From: Prauserella aidingensis
Lineage (GTDB): Bacteria > Actinomycetota > Actinomycetes > Mycobacteriales > Pseudonocardiaceae
Direction: 5' to 3'
DNA length: 64,000 nt
Assembly: GCF_024171865.1 (NCBI RefSeq)
Contig: NZ_JAMTCN010000012.1
Location: 1 to 64,000, forward strand
Below are positions 1 through 8,267 of the stretch, one piece after another; positions within the stretch are counted from its first letter, which is position 1; each line of letters begins with the position of its first letter. The notes beneath the pieces were generated by a model. The model made no database searches. It saw only the letters and a list, made by a program, of their open reading frames with translations, and was not told where the DNA came from. The position numbers were made by a program, and so were the translations under genes.

Positions 1-3000
1 CACGCCTCCGCAAACACCGGAAACACCGACGCCAACCCACGACCCATACCCACACGCTGACTGCCCTGACCCGTAAACACGAACGCCACACGACCGGTTC
101 GCGCGGAGCCGCGCACGATTCCGGACTGCAACGAGGTCAGGGCTTCGGCGGCGGTCGTGCCGAGGCCGACCGCGCGGTACGCCAACGGTGTTCGGGCAGC
201 CAGCGCGCGTGCGACGGGGAGAGCATCCCCTTCGACCGTCGCGAGCCGTGCGATCTGTGCGTCCAGTGCCTCCGGCGTGTGTCCGCTCACAGGCCACAGC
301 ACCGGTCCCCACCCTGCGGACGAAGAATCGGTCTCGCCGTTCTCCGCGGCGTCGGAGGTGCCGCGACCGGCCTGCTCCAGCACGAGGTGAGCGTTGGTTC
401 CGCTGATGCCGAACGACGACACCGCCGCCCGCCGTGTCCGGTCGCCCGACCAGTCGCCGGGTGCGGACAGCAGCCGCACGCCCGACCAGTCGACGTGTGG
501 GGTCGGGGTCTCGGCGTGCAGCGTGCCGGGCAGTACGCCGTGCCGTACGGCCTGCACGGCCTTGATCACGCCGAGTACGCCCGCGGCTGCCTGGGCGTGG
601 CCGATGTTCGACTTGAGCGAGCCGAGCGCCACCGGCTCCGCGCGATCCGCACCATAGGTCGCCATCAGGGCGGCCGCCTCGACCGGATCGCCCAGCCGGG
701 TGCCCGTACCGTGCGCCTCGATGAGGTCTACATCGGACGGAACGAGACCGGCGTCGGCCAGTGCGGACCGGATGACGCCCTGTTGTGCGACGCCGCTCGG
801 GGCGGTCAAACCGTTCGAGGTGCCGTCCTGGTTGACCGCGCTCCCGCGGATCACCGCGAGGACGGTGTCGCCGTCACGGTCGGCGTCGGCGAGCCTGCGC
901 AGCACCAGCAGTCCGGCGCCCTCGGCCCAGCCGGTGCCGTCGGCGTCGGCGGAGAACGCCTTGCACCGCCCGTCGGGCGCCAGCCCGCCCTGTTTGGCGA
1001 ACTCGGCGAACATGCCAGGGCTGCTCATCACGGTGGCACCACCGGCCAACGCGGCGTCGACCTCACCGCTGCGGAGCGACCGCACGGCCAGATGCAGCGC
1101 GACCAGCGACGACGAGCAGGCCGTGTCGACGGTGAGCGCAGGACCGCCGAGACCGAACTGGTAGGCGATACGCCCGGAGGCAACGCTGGTGGTGGTACCG
1201 GTGAGGACGTGCCCGCCCTCGTCACCGGCCCGGTGCGCGCGTGGCCCGTAGTCCTGCGGGATCGCGCCGACGAAGACACCCGTCGTACCGGCAGGAACCC
1301 CGCCCGCACGTTCGAAGGCCTCCCACGCCAGCTCCAGGAGGATTCGCTGCTGCGGTTCCATGGCGGACGCCTCGCGCGGCGAGATGCCGAACAGGTCGGC
1401 GTCGAAACCGGCGGCGTCGGCCAGGAATCCGCCGCGCACACCGTCCAGGGTCCAGCCACGGTCGTCCGGGGCGTCACCGACGGCGTCGCGGCCGTCACGG
1501 ACCAGCTCCCACAGCTGTTCGGGGGTGTCCACGTGGCCCGGCGCCCGGCAGGCCATGGCGACCACGGCGACGGGCTCTCCCGGGTCGATCTCCGCCCGTG
1601 GACGGCCGGGCTCGGCGTCGTCGCCGGATGCCCACCAGTCGGCGAGCAGCTGCGGTGTCGGATGGTCGAAGACCACTGTGGACGGCATGTCCCGGCCGAG
1701 GCCCGACAACCGGGTGCGCAACTCCTCCAGCATGACCGAGTCGAAACCCAGGTCCCGGAACGTCCGTGCGGTATCCATCGCCGCCGGGTCGTCGTAACCC
1801 AGCACGTCGGCCACGTGGTCGAGCACGTTCACCGCCGGAGCCGCTCGCGCAGGCGACGGTGGCTCGGACTGGGGCGACTCGGCCCGCGGTGACTCGGACG
1901 GCGGCGGTTCGGACGGCACCGCGTCAGCGGAAGCTGCGTCAACGAAAGCGGTGTCAACGGAATCGGCGGTGACGGAACGGGCCTCGCCCGCCCAGTGCCG
2001 CGTCCGTTCGAACGGGTAGGTGGGCAGCTGCACCCGGCGCCCGCCACCGGACAACCGCGACCAGTCCGTTCCGCGCACGGTGGCGAGTGCGGCGGCGGCG
2101 CGGGCGGTGATGCGTTCGTCCTTGCCCTCCCGCAACAGCGGTGCCGTAGCCACGCCGTCGAGACCGGCCGACGCGGTGAGGGCGCCGCCCGAGCCGAGTT
2201 CGAGCAGCGTCGTCGTGCCCGCGGAGACGGCCGCCGTGACGGCGTCGTGGAAACGCACCGGCAGGCGAGCGTGGTCGGCCCAGTAATCCGCGTCGGGGAC
2301 GCCCCACGACCTGCCGGTCACCGTCGACACGACGTCGACCGACGGAGTGCGGTGCGTGAGGGTCGCCGCGGCCGCGCGGAAACGGTCCAGTACTGGATCG
2401 AGGCGATGCGAGTGGAACGCGTGACTGACCCGCAACCTGCTCGTGCGGCGGCCACGTGCGGCCCAGCGGGCGAGCAGGGCGTCCACCGGGTCCTCGTCCC
2501 CCGAGACGACGACGGCGCCGGGACCGTTGACGGCGGCGAGGTCGACGCCCGGCACGAGGTCGGCGGTGATCTCGTCCTCGTCGGCTTCGACGGCGCCCAT
2601 GGCGCCACCGCGGGGCAGCTCGGCCATGAGCCTGCCGCGGGTCACCACGAGTTCGGCCGCCTCGTCCAGCGTGAGCACCCCGGCGATCTCGGCGGCGGCG
2701 AACTCGCCGACCGAGTGGCCGACCAGCACGTCCGGTCGCACACCCCAGTGTTCGAGCAGTCGCGCCAGGCTCACCTGGAGGGCGAACAGGGCGGGCTGTG
2801 CCCACGCCGTGTCGTCCAGCAGTGCCGGATCGTCGCCGTGCAGCACGTCGCGTACGCCCGGCCGCGGCAGGTGCCGGTCCACGGCGGCGGCGACCTCCCC
2901 GAACGCGTCGGCGAAGGCGGGGACGGTGAGCAGTTCCCTGCCCGCCCCCAGTCGTTGTCCACCCTGCCCCGGCAACAGGAAACCCACGTGGCCGTCCGCC

Positions 3001-4535
3001 TGCCCGGTACGGACCACCGAGGGCGCGGGGCGGTCCTCGGCCAGCGCGTCGAGCCCGCGCGTGGCCGTCTCGCGATCGGCGGCGACGACGACGGCCCGCT
3101 GCGGCAGTTGCGCGCGTCCCTCGGCGAGGGTCGTGGCGGCGTCGGCGAGCGACACGGTGTCGAGCTCGCCCCGCAGCCGCGCGGCCAGGGCACGCAGTGC
3201 CGAGGCCGTCCTCGCGCTCAGCACCAGCGTGTCGGGGTGGCCGTGACTGCCGCCGGCGTGAGCCGCGGAATCCTCCTCCACCCCGCGCACGACGAGATGC
3301 GCGTTGGCACCGCCCATGCTGAACGAGCTGACGCCGGCGATCGCCTCCGGGCGGAGCGGTTCCGGTTCGGTGACCACGCGCAGGTTCAGCGCGTCGAGGT
3401 CGATCGCCGGGTTGGGCTCGCCGAAGTTGAGCGACGGTGGGAGATCACCCCCGTGCACCGCCAGCACGGTCTTCAGCAGCCCGGCCGCACCGGCGGCACC
3501 TTCGAGGTGGCCGATGTTGGTCTTCACGGAACCGACCGGCAACGGCTCCGCACGCACCGAGAACACCTCGCCGAGCCCGGCGGCCTCGACCGGGTCCCCT
3601 GCACGAGTCCCGGTCCCGTGCAGTTCCACGAAGTCCACATCGGACTCGTCGATACCTGCATCCTCGTGTGCCCTGCGGATCGCGTCCGCCTGAGCGGACG
3701 CCCTCGGCACGGTCAGCCCCTCGCCGCCGCCGTCGTGGTTGAGAGCACCACCCGCGAGCACCGCGTACACGCGGTCGCCTGCCGCCAGCGCGTCCTCGAC
3801 TCGCCGCAGCACCAGGACCACGCCGCCCTCGCCGCGCACGTATCCGTCCGCGCGAGCATCGAACACGTAGGCACGGCCGCTCGCCGACAGCGCTCCGAAC
3901 TCGGCGGTCACCGCGCTGCCGAGCGCCGTCAGATTCAGGTGGACACCGCCGGTCAGCACCGTGTCGGTGTCGCCGCGATGCAGCGACGCACACGCCTGGT
4001 GAACGGCGACGAGGGAACCCGCCTGGGCGGCGTCGATCGTCAGACTCGGGCCGGTGAGTCCCAGCACGTGCGACACCCGGTTGGCGACCATGCCACGAGC
4101 GAGGCCGGTGAGCGTGTGTGCACCCGCATTCGCTCGGCTGATCGCCGCGTAGTCGTCCGCCATCGCGCCGAACACCACACCTGTCCGGCGCCGCGCGGCG
4201 GTCTCCGGCGAGATGCCCCCGTCCTCGAGCGCCTCCCAGGCGAGTTCGAGCACCAGCCGCTGCTGCGGATCGAGCGCCGCGGCCTCCCGCGGTGAGAGAC
4301 CGAAGAAGTCCGCGTCGAACGCGTCCACTTCGGACAGGAAGCCACCCCTGCGCACGCCTTCGGGATACCGTCCGAGAACAGCGGCGTCCGCCCATCGGCC
4401 CACGGGCACGTCCCGCACGGCGTCGGTGCCCGTGCGCAGCGAGTCCCAGAACCGGGTCGGCCCCGCGGCACCGGGCAGGCGGCACGCCAGGCCCACGACG
4501 GCCACGGCCCCGCCGGGAAACGCACCGCTTCTCAC
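1..4535 (-). CDS. Modular type I polyketide synthase, first extender protein (KSQ-AT-ACP-KS-AT...), partial
   Basis: Cytoplasmic assembly-line PKS running off the left edge, about 1,511 codons visible. Order from the N-terminus: KS-like domain (about 4505-3260), AT (about 3005-2050), ACP (about 1850-1640), a second KS (about 1590-380), and the start of a second AT (first 100 bases). The first KS has Gln (codon 4023-4025) in place of the active Cys (DAAQAGSLVAVH) but keeps the ELHGTGT and KTNIGH histidines: a KSQ decarboxylating loading domain. Its AT has GHSVGE and HAFH, which indicates malonyl-CoA, so the predicted starter is acetyl. ACP serine is in GFDSVM (1737-1739). The second KS has the normal TACSSS cysteine (1116-1118). 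I chose the GTG at 4535 because GAGAGGAGG lies 8 bases upstream and the KS fold begins about 9 residues later, with no docking domain, as expected of a first protein. Confidence 0.95.
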   Translation of the reverse strand, partial: MRSGAFPGGAVAVVGLACRLPGAAGPTRFWDSLRTGTDAVRDVPVGRWADAAVLGRYPEGVRRGGFLSEVDAFDADFFGLSPREAAALDPQQRLVLELAWEALEDGGISPETAARRRTGVVFGAMADDYAAISRANAGAHTLTGLARGMVANRVSHVLGLTGPSLTIDAAQAGSLVAVHQACASLHRGDTDTVLTGGVHLNLTALGSAVTAEFGALSASGRAYVFDARADGYVRGEGGVVLVLRRVEDALAAGDRVYAVLAGGALNHDGGGEGLTVPRASAQADAIRRAHEDAGIDESDVDFVELHGTGTRAGDPVEAAGLGEVFSVRAEPLPVGSVKTNIGHLEGAAGAAGLLKTVLAVHGGDLPPSLNFGEPNPAIDLDALNLRVVTEPEPLRPEAIAGVSSFSMGGANAHLVVRGVEEDSAAHAGGSHGHPDTLVLSARTASALRALAARLRGELDTVSLADAATTLAEGRAQLPQRAVVVAADRETATRGLDALAEDRPAPSVVRTGQADGHVGFLLPGQGGQRLGAGRELLTVPAFADAFGEVAAAVDRHLPRPGVRDVLHGDDPALLDDTAWAQPALFALQVSLARLLEHWGVRPDVLVGHSVGEFAAAEIAGVLTLDEAAELVVTRGRLMAELPRGGAMGAVEADEDEITADLVPGVDLAAVNGPGAVVVSGDEDPVDALLARWAARGRRTSRLRVSHAFHSHRLDPVLDRFRAAAATLTHRTPSVDVVSTVTGRSWGVPDADYWADHARLPVRFHDAVTAAVSAGTTTLLELGSGGALTASAGLDGVATAPLLREGKDERITARAAAALATVRGTDWSRLSGGGRRVQLPTYPFERTRHWAGEARSVTADSVDTAFVDAASADAVPSEPPPSESPRAESPQSEPPSPARAAPAVNVLDHVADVLGYDDPAAMDTARTFRDLGFDSVMLEELRTRLSGLGRDMPSTVVFDHPTPQLLADWWASGDDAEPGRPRAEIDPGEPVAVVAMACRAPGHVDTPEQLWELVRDGRDAVGDAPDDRGWTLDGVRGGFLADAAGFDADLFGISPREASAMEPQQRILLELAWEAFERAGGVPAGTTGVFVGAIPQDYGPRAHRAGDEGGHVLTGTTTSVASGRIAYQFGLGGPALTVDTACSSSLVALHLAVRSLRSGEVDAALAGGATVMSSPGMFAEFAKQGGLAPDGRCKAFSADADGTGWAEGAGLLVLRRLADADRDGDTVLAVIRGSAVNQDGTSNGLTAPSGVAQQGVIRSALADAGLVPSDVDLIEAHGTGTRLGDPVEAAALMATYGADRAEPVALGSLKSNIGHAQAAAGVLGVIKAVQAVRHGVLPGTLHAETPTPHVDWSGVRLLSAPGDWSGDRTRRAAVSSFGISGTNAHLVLEQAGRGTSDAAENGETDSSSAGWGPVLWPVSGHTPEALDAQIARLATVEGDALPVARALAARTPLAYRAVGLGTTAAEALTSLQSGIVRGSARTGRVAFVFTGQGSQRVGMGRGLASVFPVFAEA

Positions 4536-4652
4536 ACCGCCGCCCCTCCTCTCGCAGGACCACCCGGGAACCGCACGTACCGACACGGCCGCAGGGCCGC
4601 CGTCCGCACAGAACTGTGTGCAGAACTTACGAGCGGCGACGGGCACGCCCAC

Positions 4653-4669
4653 ACCCCTACGCACCCCTA
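4653..4669 (-). promoter_or_regulatory. Direct TAGGGGT repeats upstream of the PKS gene
   Basis: In the 287-base gap between the PKS start and the divergent glycosyltransferase, TAGGGGT (read on the minus strand) occurs twice with a 10-base period, at 4669-4663 and 4659-4653. Related pairs occur before the histidine kinase and the thioesterase genes, so this may be a cluster regulator site. The rest of the gap (4670-4822) contains a lone TTGACA at 4689-4694 without a well-spaced -10 box and an 8-base GCACGTGC palindrome, but no gene. Confidence 0.4.
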
Positions 4670-4822
4670 AACCGGGTCGCGGACGCCCTTGACATCGCTT
4701 CGAGACAGCCGGTTCCGAGATAACAGTGTGCTTGCGTCGTATCGGCGAATCCCTCCACGAGCACGTGCGGTGCTAGCGTAGGACCTCGGTTACCAGGATT
4801 TTCGTTGCGCAGAGGTGGATTC

Positions 4823-6004
4823 GTGGGTTCCCACATCGCTTTCGTCAGCATCACCGGGCACGGGCACGTGCGGCCCACGCTGGCGCTGGTGTCGGAACTC
4901 GTCGCACGGGGCCACCGCGTCACCTACGTCGTCGGCGACGAGCTGGCCGGGCTGGTCGCCGACGCGGGTGCGACACCCGTGCCGTACAGCTCGTACGTGG
5001 CCGGCAACCCCGCACCGGCCGAGATGTCACCGGACACGCTCGCACAGGTACCGCTGACCTACCTTCGCGAGAACGAGGCCGCCCACAGCGCCGCGGTCCG
5101 CGCCCTGCGCGCCGATCCGCCACACCTCGTCGTGCACGACCAGACGATGTTCGCCACGGGGAAGCTGCTGACCCGTGAGTTCGACGTTCCCGGCGTGCGG
5201 ACCTGCCCCACGTTCGCCAACCACGAGCGGTTCTCGATCGACGCGCTGGCGGCACAGCGCTACCCGGTCGATCCGAACCATCCGAGCCTCGTCGAGTTCC
5301 ACCTGCGGCTGGTGCAACTGCTCGCCGACAACGGGCCGGCCGGCACCGACGTGGCGGCGTTCCTCGGTGAGGTCGCAGAGCGCAACATCGTGTTCCTGCC
5401 CAGGTCCGCACAACTGGCGGGCGACACCTTCGACGACCGCTTCGCGTTCGTCGGCCCGTGTCTCGACGCCACGGCGGAATCCGAACCCTTCGTCCCGCCT
5501 GCCGGTGACGGCCCACTGGTCCTGATCTCGCTCGGCTCGGCCTTCAACGACAGGCCGGAGTTCTTCCGTTCCTGCGCGGAGGCGTTCGCCGGAGAGCCCG
5601 AACGCGTCATGCTCGCGACCGGGCACCTCAGCGCCGACCTGGGCCCGCTGCCGCCCAACGTGACCGCACACGACTGGCTCCCGTTCCCTTCCGTGCTGAG
5701 CCACGCCGACGCATGCGTCAACCACGGCGGATTCGGCACCGCGCTGATGGCACTGCACTACGGCACTCCGCTGGTGCTCGTCCCGCAGATGGTCGAGAAC
5801 GAGTACGCCTCGGAACTGCTGGCACACCAGGGCGTGGGCCGTCTGGTGGACCCGGCGACGGTGACCGGCGAGACGGTGGTGAAGGAGACCCGGGCCGCAC
5901 TGGCCGACGAGCGTATGGCCGGGGACATCGCACGGTTCCGCGAGGAGATGGCCACCGCAGGTGGGGCCGCGCGGGCGGCGGACATCATCGAACACGCCCT
6001 GTAG
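4823..6004 (+). CDS. Macrolide-type UDP-glycosyltransferase (OleD/OleI/Mgt-like, GT1)
   Basis: A 393-residue GT-B glycosyltransferase resembling the macrolide-inactivating enzymes OleD, OleI and Mgt. These transfer a sugar, usually glucose from UDP-glucose, to a hydroxyl of a macrolide or other small phenolic or polyketide. Visible features are an N-terminal HIAFVSITGHGHVRP segment containing the catalytic-type His, a central VLISLGSAF strand, and the C-terminal donor-binding HDWLPF...NHGGFGTALMALHYGTPLVLVPQ region. Family proteins are about 400-430 residues, so it is complete. I prefer GTG 4823, preceded by AGAGG with 7 bases spacing, to an in-frame TTG six codons upstream. It is divergent from the PKS and next to an exporter, which suggests self-protection by reversible glycosylation. 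A tailoring role is the alternative. Confidence 0.87.
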   Translation: MGSHIAFVSITGHGHVRPTLALVSELVARGHRVTYVVGDELAGLVADAGATPVPYSSYVAGNPAPAEMSPDTLAQVPLTYLRENEAAHSAAVRALRADPPHLVVHDQTMFATGKLLTREFDVPGVRTCPTFANHERFSIDALAAQRYPVDPNHPSLVEFHLRLVQLLADNGPAGTDVAAFLGEVAERNIVFLPRSAQLAGDTFDDRFAFVGPCLDATAESEPFVPPAGDGPLVLISLGSAFNDRPEFFRSCAEAFAGEPERVMLATGHLSADLGPLPPNVTAHDWLPFPSVLSHADACVNHGGFGTALMALHYGTPLVLVPQMVENEYASELLAHQGVGRLVDPATVTGETVVKETRAALADERMAGDIARFREEMATAGGAARAADIIEHAL

Positions 6005-6105
6005 CTCGGCGTCGCCCCTGACACAGCGGCGCCTCTCGCACAGCGGCGCCCGTGCCGGACGCACCGGTGCCCGGCTTGGTGGTCGTGTGCACGGTCCCGC
6101 GGGCA

Positions 6106-6148
6106 GACAACGCAGCCCCCGGGACCGTCGGCCCCGGGGGCTGTTGTC
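6106..6148. terminator. Bidirectional hairpin terminator
   Basis: A strong inverted repeat (GACAAC then CAGCCCCCGGG, pairing with CCCGGGGGCTG then TTGTC) with an 8-base loop and a 2-base bulge. It lies between the convergent glycosyltransferase and the small membrane-protein gene, with no other coding signal around it. Confidence 0.65.
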
Positions 6149-6162
6149 ACGACCTCAACGGC

Positions 6163-6315
6163 TCAGGCCTTTTCCTCCGACTGTCCCTTCGGCTTGATGA
6201 GGAAGAACAGAAAACCCAGGAAGAAGAAGGCGAAGAGGAAAAACCAGGGGTTCGAGAATCCCAGCAGCCCCAGAAACCCGAGCAGACCGAGCAGTCCCAA
6301 CCAACGCTCACCCAT
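6163..6315 (-). CDS. Small hydrophobic membrane protein (50 aa)
   Basis: ATG at 6315, preceded by AAAGGGA at about 6 bases, opens a 50-codon frame. The protein begins MGERW, has a near-repetitive first membrane segment (GLLGLLGFLGLLGF), a short turn containing SNPW, then a second very hydrophobic Phe-rich segment (FFLFAFFFLGFLFFLI) and a charged tail ending SEEKA. It is probably a two-helix inner-membrane hairpin protein. It lies 69 bases downstream of the ABC permease on the same strand and just before the terminator, so it is likely the last gene of the exporter operon. A stabilising or accessory subunit is a guess. I do not recognise a named family with certainty. Confidence 0.7.
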   Translation of the reverse strand: MGERWLGLLGLLGFLGLLGFSNPWFFLFAFFFLGFLFFLIKPKGQSEEKA

Positions 6316-6384
6316 TGCTGTCCCTTTCATCGGCGGTGCGGCGGTCGAAAGTTATCACGGCACGATCACGCCGCGGACGGCATA

Positions 6385-7224
6385 TCAGTCGGCGGCCCGG
6401 TTCCGGAATCCCCGCACACCCGCGGCGCCGAATGCGGCCAGGGTCAGCACGAGCACCGACAACGACACCCACAACGGCATGGCGGGCACCGCCCCGTCGA
6501 GCGTCAGCCCGCGCAGCGCCTCGCTGAAGTACGTCAGCGGGTTCAGCGCACTCACGATCTGGAACCACAGCAGGGAGTCCAGCGCGGGCCACGGGAACTG
6601 GGTGGCACCGGTGAACATCACGGGCGTGAGGATGACGGCGAACATGATCTCGATCCGGTGCGGGGGCACGAACGTTCCCAGCGTCATGCCGACCGCCGCA
6701 CCCAGCAATGTCCCCAGCACGCAGACCCCGAGCACCGCGGGAAGTGTCGCGAGCGGCAGGTGCACGTCGTCGAGCAACAGGTACCCGAACGGGATCATCA
6801 ACAGCGCGGAGAGCAGGCCCCGGAAGGCGCCGAAGACCATTTTCTCCACGGCCACCCAGTGCATGGGAAGTGGAGCGAGCAGCCGGTCCTCGATCTCCCT
6901 GGTGTACGAGAAATCGAGCGTCAGGGGCAGCGCGGTGTTCTGCAGTGCACCGACGAAACCGGCGAGCGCGATCACACCCGGGAGCAGGATCAGGCCGAAA
7001 TCCCCGGTGACGTAGCCGAGAGAGCCGAGGACGGTACCGAGGATGAACAAAGTGAACAGTGGCTGAAGAACCACCTGCGCGAGAAAGGACGGCAGTTCTC
7101 TGCCGGTGACGAACACGTCGCGGCCGAGCACGGACAGGAACGCCCGGCGGGTGTCGGCCGCGGTGTGCGGCGGAACGGTGGCCTCGACGGGTTCCACCGG
7201 GGGCCGGTCTTCGATCAGGGTCAA
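6385..7224 (-). CDS. ABC-2 type transporter permease (DrrB-like)
   Basis: A 279-residue integral membrane protein with about six predicted helices (for example PLFTLFILGTVLGSLG, LILLPGVIALAGFVGAL and a C-terminal VLVLTLAAFGAAGV) and the family's central REIEDRLLAPLPMHW loop. This matches DrrB-type permeases of antibiotic and lipid exporters. The TTG start overlaps the TGA of the ATPase gene by four bases (7221-7224), so translation is coupled and the two form one exporter. Its position beside the PKS and glycosyltransferase suggests export of, or resistance to, the polyketide. An in-frame GTG ten codons in is a less likely start. Confidence 0.87.
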   Translation of the reverse strand: MTLIEDRPPVEPVEATVPPHTAADTRRAFLSVLGRDVFVTGRELPSFLAQVVLQPLFTLFILGTVLGSLGYVTGDFGLILLPGVIALAGFVGALQNTALPLTLDFSYTREIEDRLLAPLPMHWVAVEKMVFGAFRGLLSALLMIPFGYLLLDDVHLPLATLPAVLGVCVLGTLLGAAVGMTLGTFVPPHRIEIMFAVILTPVMFTGATQFPWPALDSLLWFQIVSALNPLTYFSEALRGLTLDGAVPAMPLWVSLSVLVLTLAAFGAAGVRGFRNRAAD

Positions 7225-8177
7225 CGCAGCTCCCGGCCGGTCAGATGGATGAAAACGTCCTCGAGGCTCGGCGTGCCGACCGACAGGTCGGTGATCCGGC
7301 AGTTCAACTCCGTCAACGCCTTGAGCACCGACGGCAGCACGTCGTCGGACTCCGCACCGGCGTAGAGCCGGTACTGCCCTTCCGCGAGTTTCTCGACCCG
7401 CTCGACGTCGCCGACACCGCTGAGCGCCGCCTGAACCTGTTCGCCCGTGGACCGCCCCAGGCTCACCGTGACGGTGATCGTGGTGCTACCCGGCAGCGTC
7501 CTGGTCAGTGCCGGAGCGGAGTCGAGAGCGATGAGCCTGCCGTGGTCGATGATGCCGATGCGGTCGCAGAGCTTCTCGGCCTCGTCCATGTCGTGCGTGG
7601 TCAGCACCACGGTGACGCCCTGCTCGCGAAGCTCGGCCACCCTGTCGTGGACGAACAGCCGCGACTGCGGGTCCAGCCCGGTCGACGGTTCGTCCAGGAA
7701 CAACACCCGGGGACGGTGCATCAGCGCGCGGGCGATCATCACCCGCTGTGCCTGTCCCCCGGACATGAAGTCCACACGGGAATCCGCGTACTCGGCGAGG
7801 CCCATGCGTTCGAGGATCTCGTTGGCCAACCGGGCGCGAATGGCGCGGCCGACCCCGTGGTAAGCGGCGTGGAAGACCAGGTTCTGCCGCACGTCGAGCC
7901 CGCGGTCGAGGTTGTTGCGCTGCGACACCACTGCGAGAGCCTTGCGCGCTCTCGCAGGATCGGCGCCGACGTCGACGCCCGCTACGCGAGCGTGGCCGCC
8001 GGTGGGTGTCACCCGGGTCGTCAGTACGCCGACGGTGGTGGACTTCCCCGCCCCGTTCGGGCCCAGAAGTCCGAAGACCTCGCCCTCGGACACCGAGAAG
8101 CTGAGCCCGTCGACCGCGGCCACCGGTGAGTGCGGATAGCTCTTGCGGAGGTCTTCGACTGCCACGGCTTCGGTCAC
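7221..8177 (-). CDS. ABC transporter ATP-binding protein (DrrA-like)
   Basis: A 318-residue cytoplasmic ATPase of the daunorubicin-resistance DrrA family, which powers the downstream permease. Visible motifs are Walker A GPNGAGKST (residues 39-47), Q-loop SQRNN, signature MSGGQAQRV (one residue off the usual LSGGQ), Walker B VLFLDEPSTGLDP, and switch TTHDMDEAE. A DrrA-type C-terminal extension with SLEDVFIHLTGRELR follows. GTG 8177 (VTEAVAVEDL) places the first beta strand correctly; longer in-frame starts reach into the divergent kinase gene. No strong Shine-Dalgarno is visible, so the transcript may be leaderless. It shares a 90-base divergent promoter region with the histidine kinase. Confidence 0.9.
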   Translation of the reverse strand: MTEAVAVEDLRKSYPHSPVAAVDGLSFSVSEGEVFGLLGPNGAGKSTTVGVLTTRVTPTGGHARVAGVDVGADPARARKALAVVSQRNNLDRGLDVRQNLVFHAAYHGVGRAIRARLANEILERMGLAEYADSRVDFMSGGQAQRVMIARALMHRPRVLFLDEPSTGLDPQSRLFVHDRVAELREQGVTVVLTTHDMDEAEKLCDRIGIIDHGRLIALDSAPALTRTLPGSTTITVTVSLGRSTGEQVQAALSGVGDVERVEKLAEGQYRLYAGAESDDVLPSVLKALTELNCRITDLSVGTPSLEDVFIHLTGRELR

Positions 8178-8239
8178 GCCGACAAGGTACGTTCTCGACA
8201 CGGACGGCAGTTCGGAAATAGGAGCACCCCGGCGAAAGA

Positions 8240-8259
8240 TAGGGGTCGTCGTAAGGGGT
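8240..8259 (+). promoter_or_regulatory. TAGGGGT / AAGGGGT repeat pair in the exporter-kinase divergent region
   Basis: TAGGGGT at 8240-8246 and AAGGGGT at 8253-8259 lie in the 90-base gap between the divergent ABC exporter and histidine kinase genes. The second copy also serves as the purine-rich ribosome-binding region of the kinase ATG at 8268. The motif matches the pairs before the PKS and thioesterase genes. Confidence 0.35.
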
Positions 8260-8267
8260 TGGTCGGG

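Noticed and set aside
1995-4295. Long open frame on the plus strand opposite the PKS
   Set aside because: It is antisense to a continuous KS-AT coding region whose motifs are intact; long spurious frames are expected in DNA with such G/C-biased third positions.
4689-4694. TTGACA upstream of the glycosyltransferase
   Set aside because: The only AT-rich -10 candidates (around 4717-4724) are 22-24 bases away, too far for a standard promoter, so no promoter was called.
6052-7365. Plus-strand open frame of over 400 codons
   Set aside because: It lies opposite the small membrane protein and ABC permease genes, spans the terminator hairpin, and its translation is low-complexity Gln/Glu/Arg-rich with no motif.
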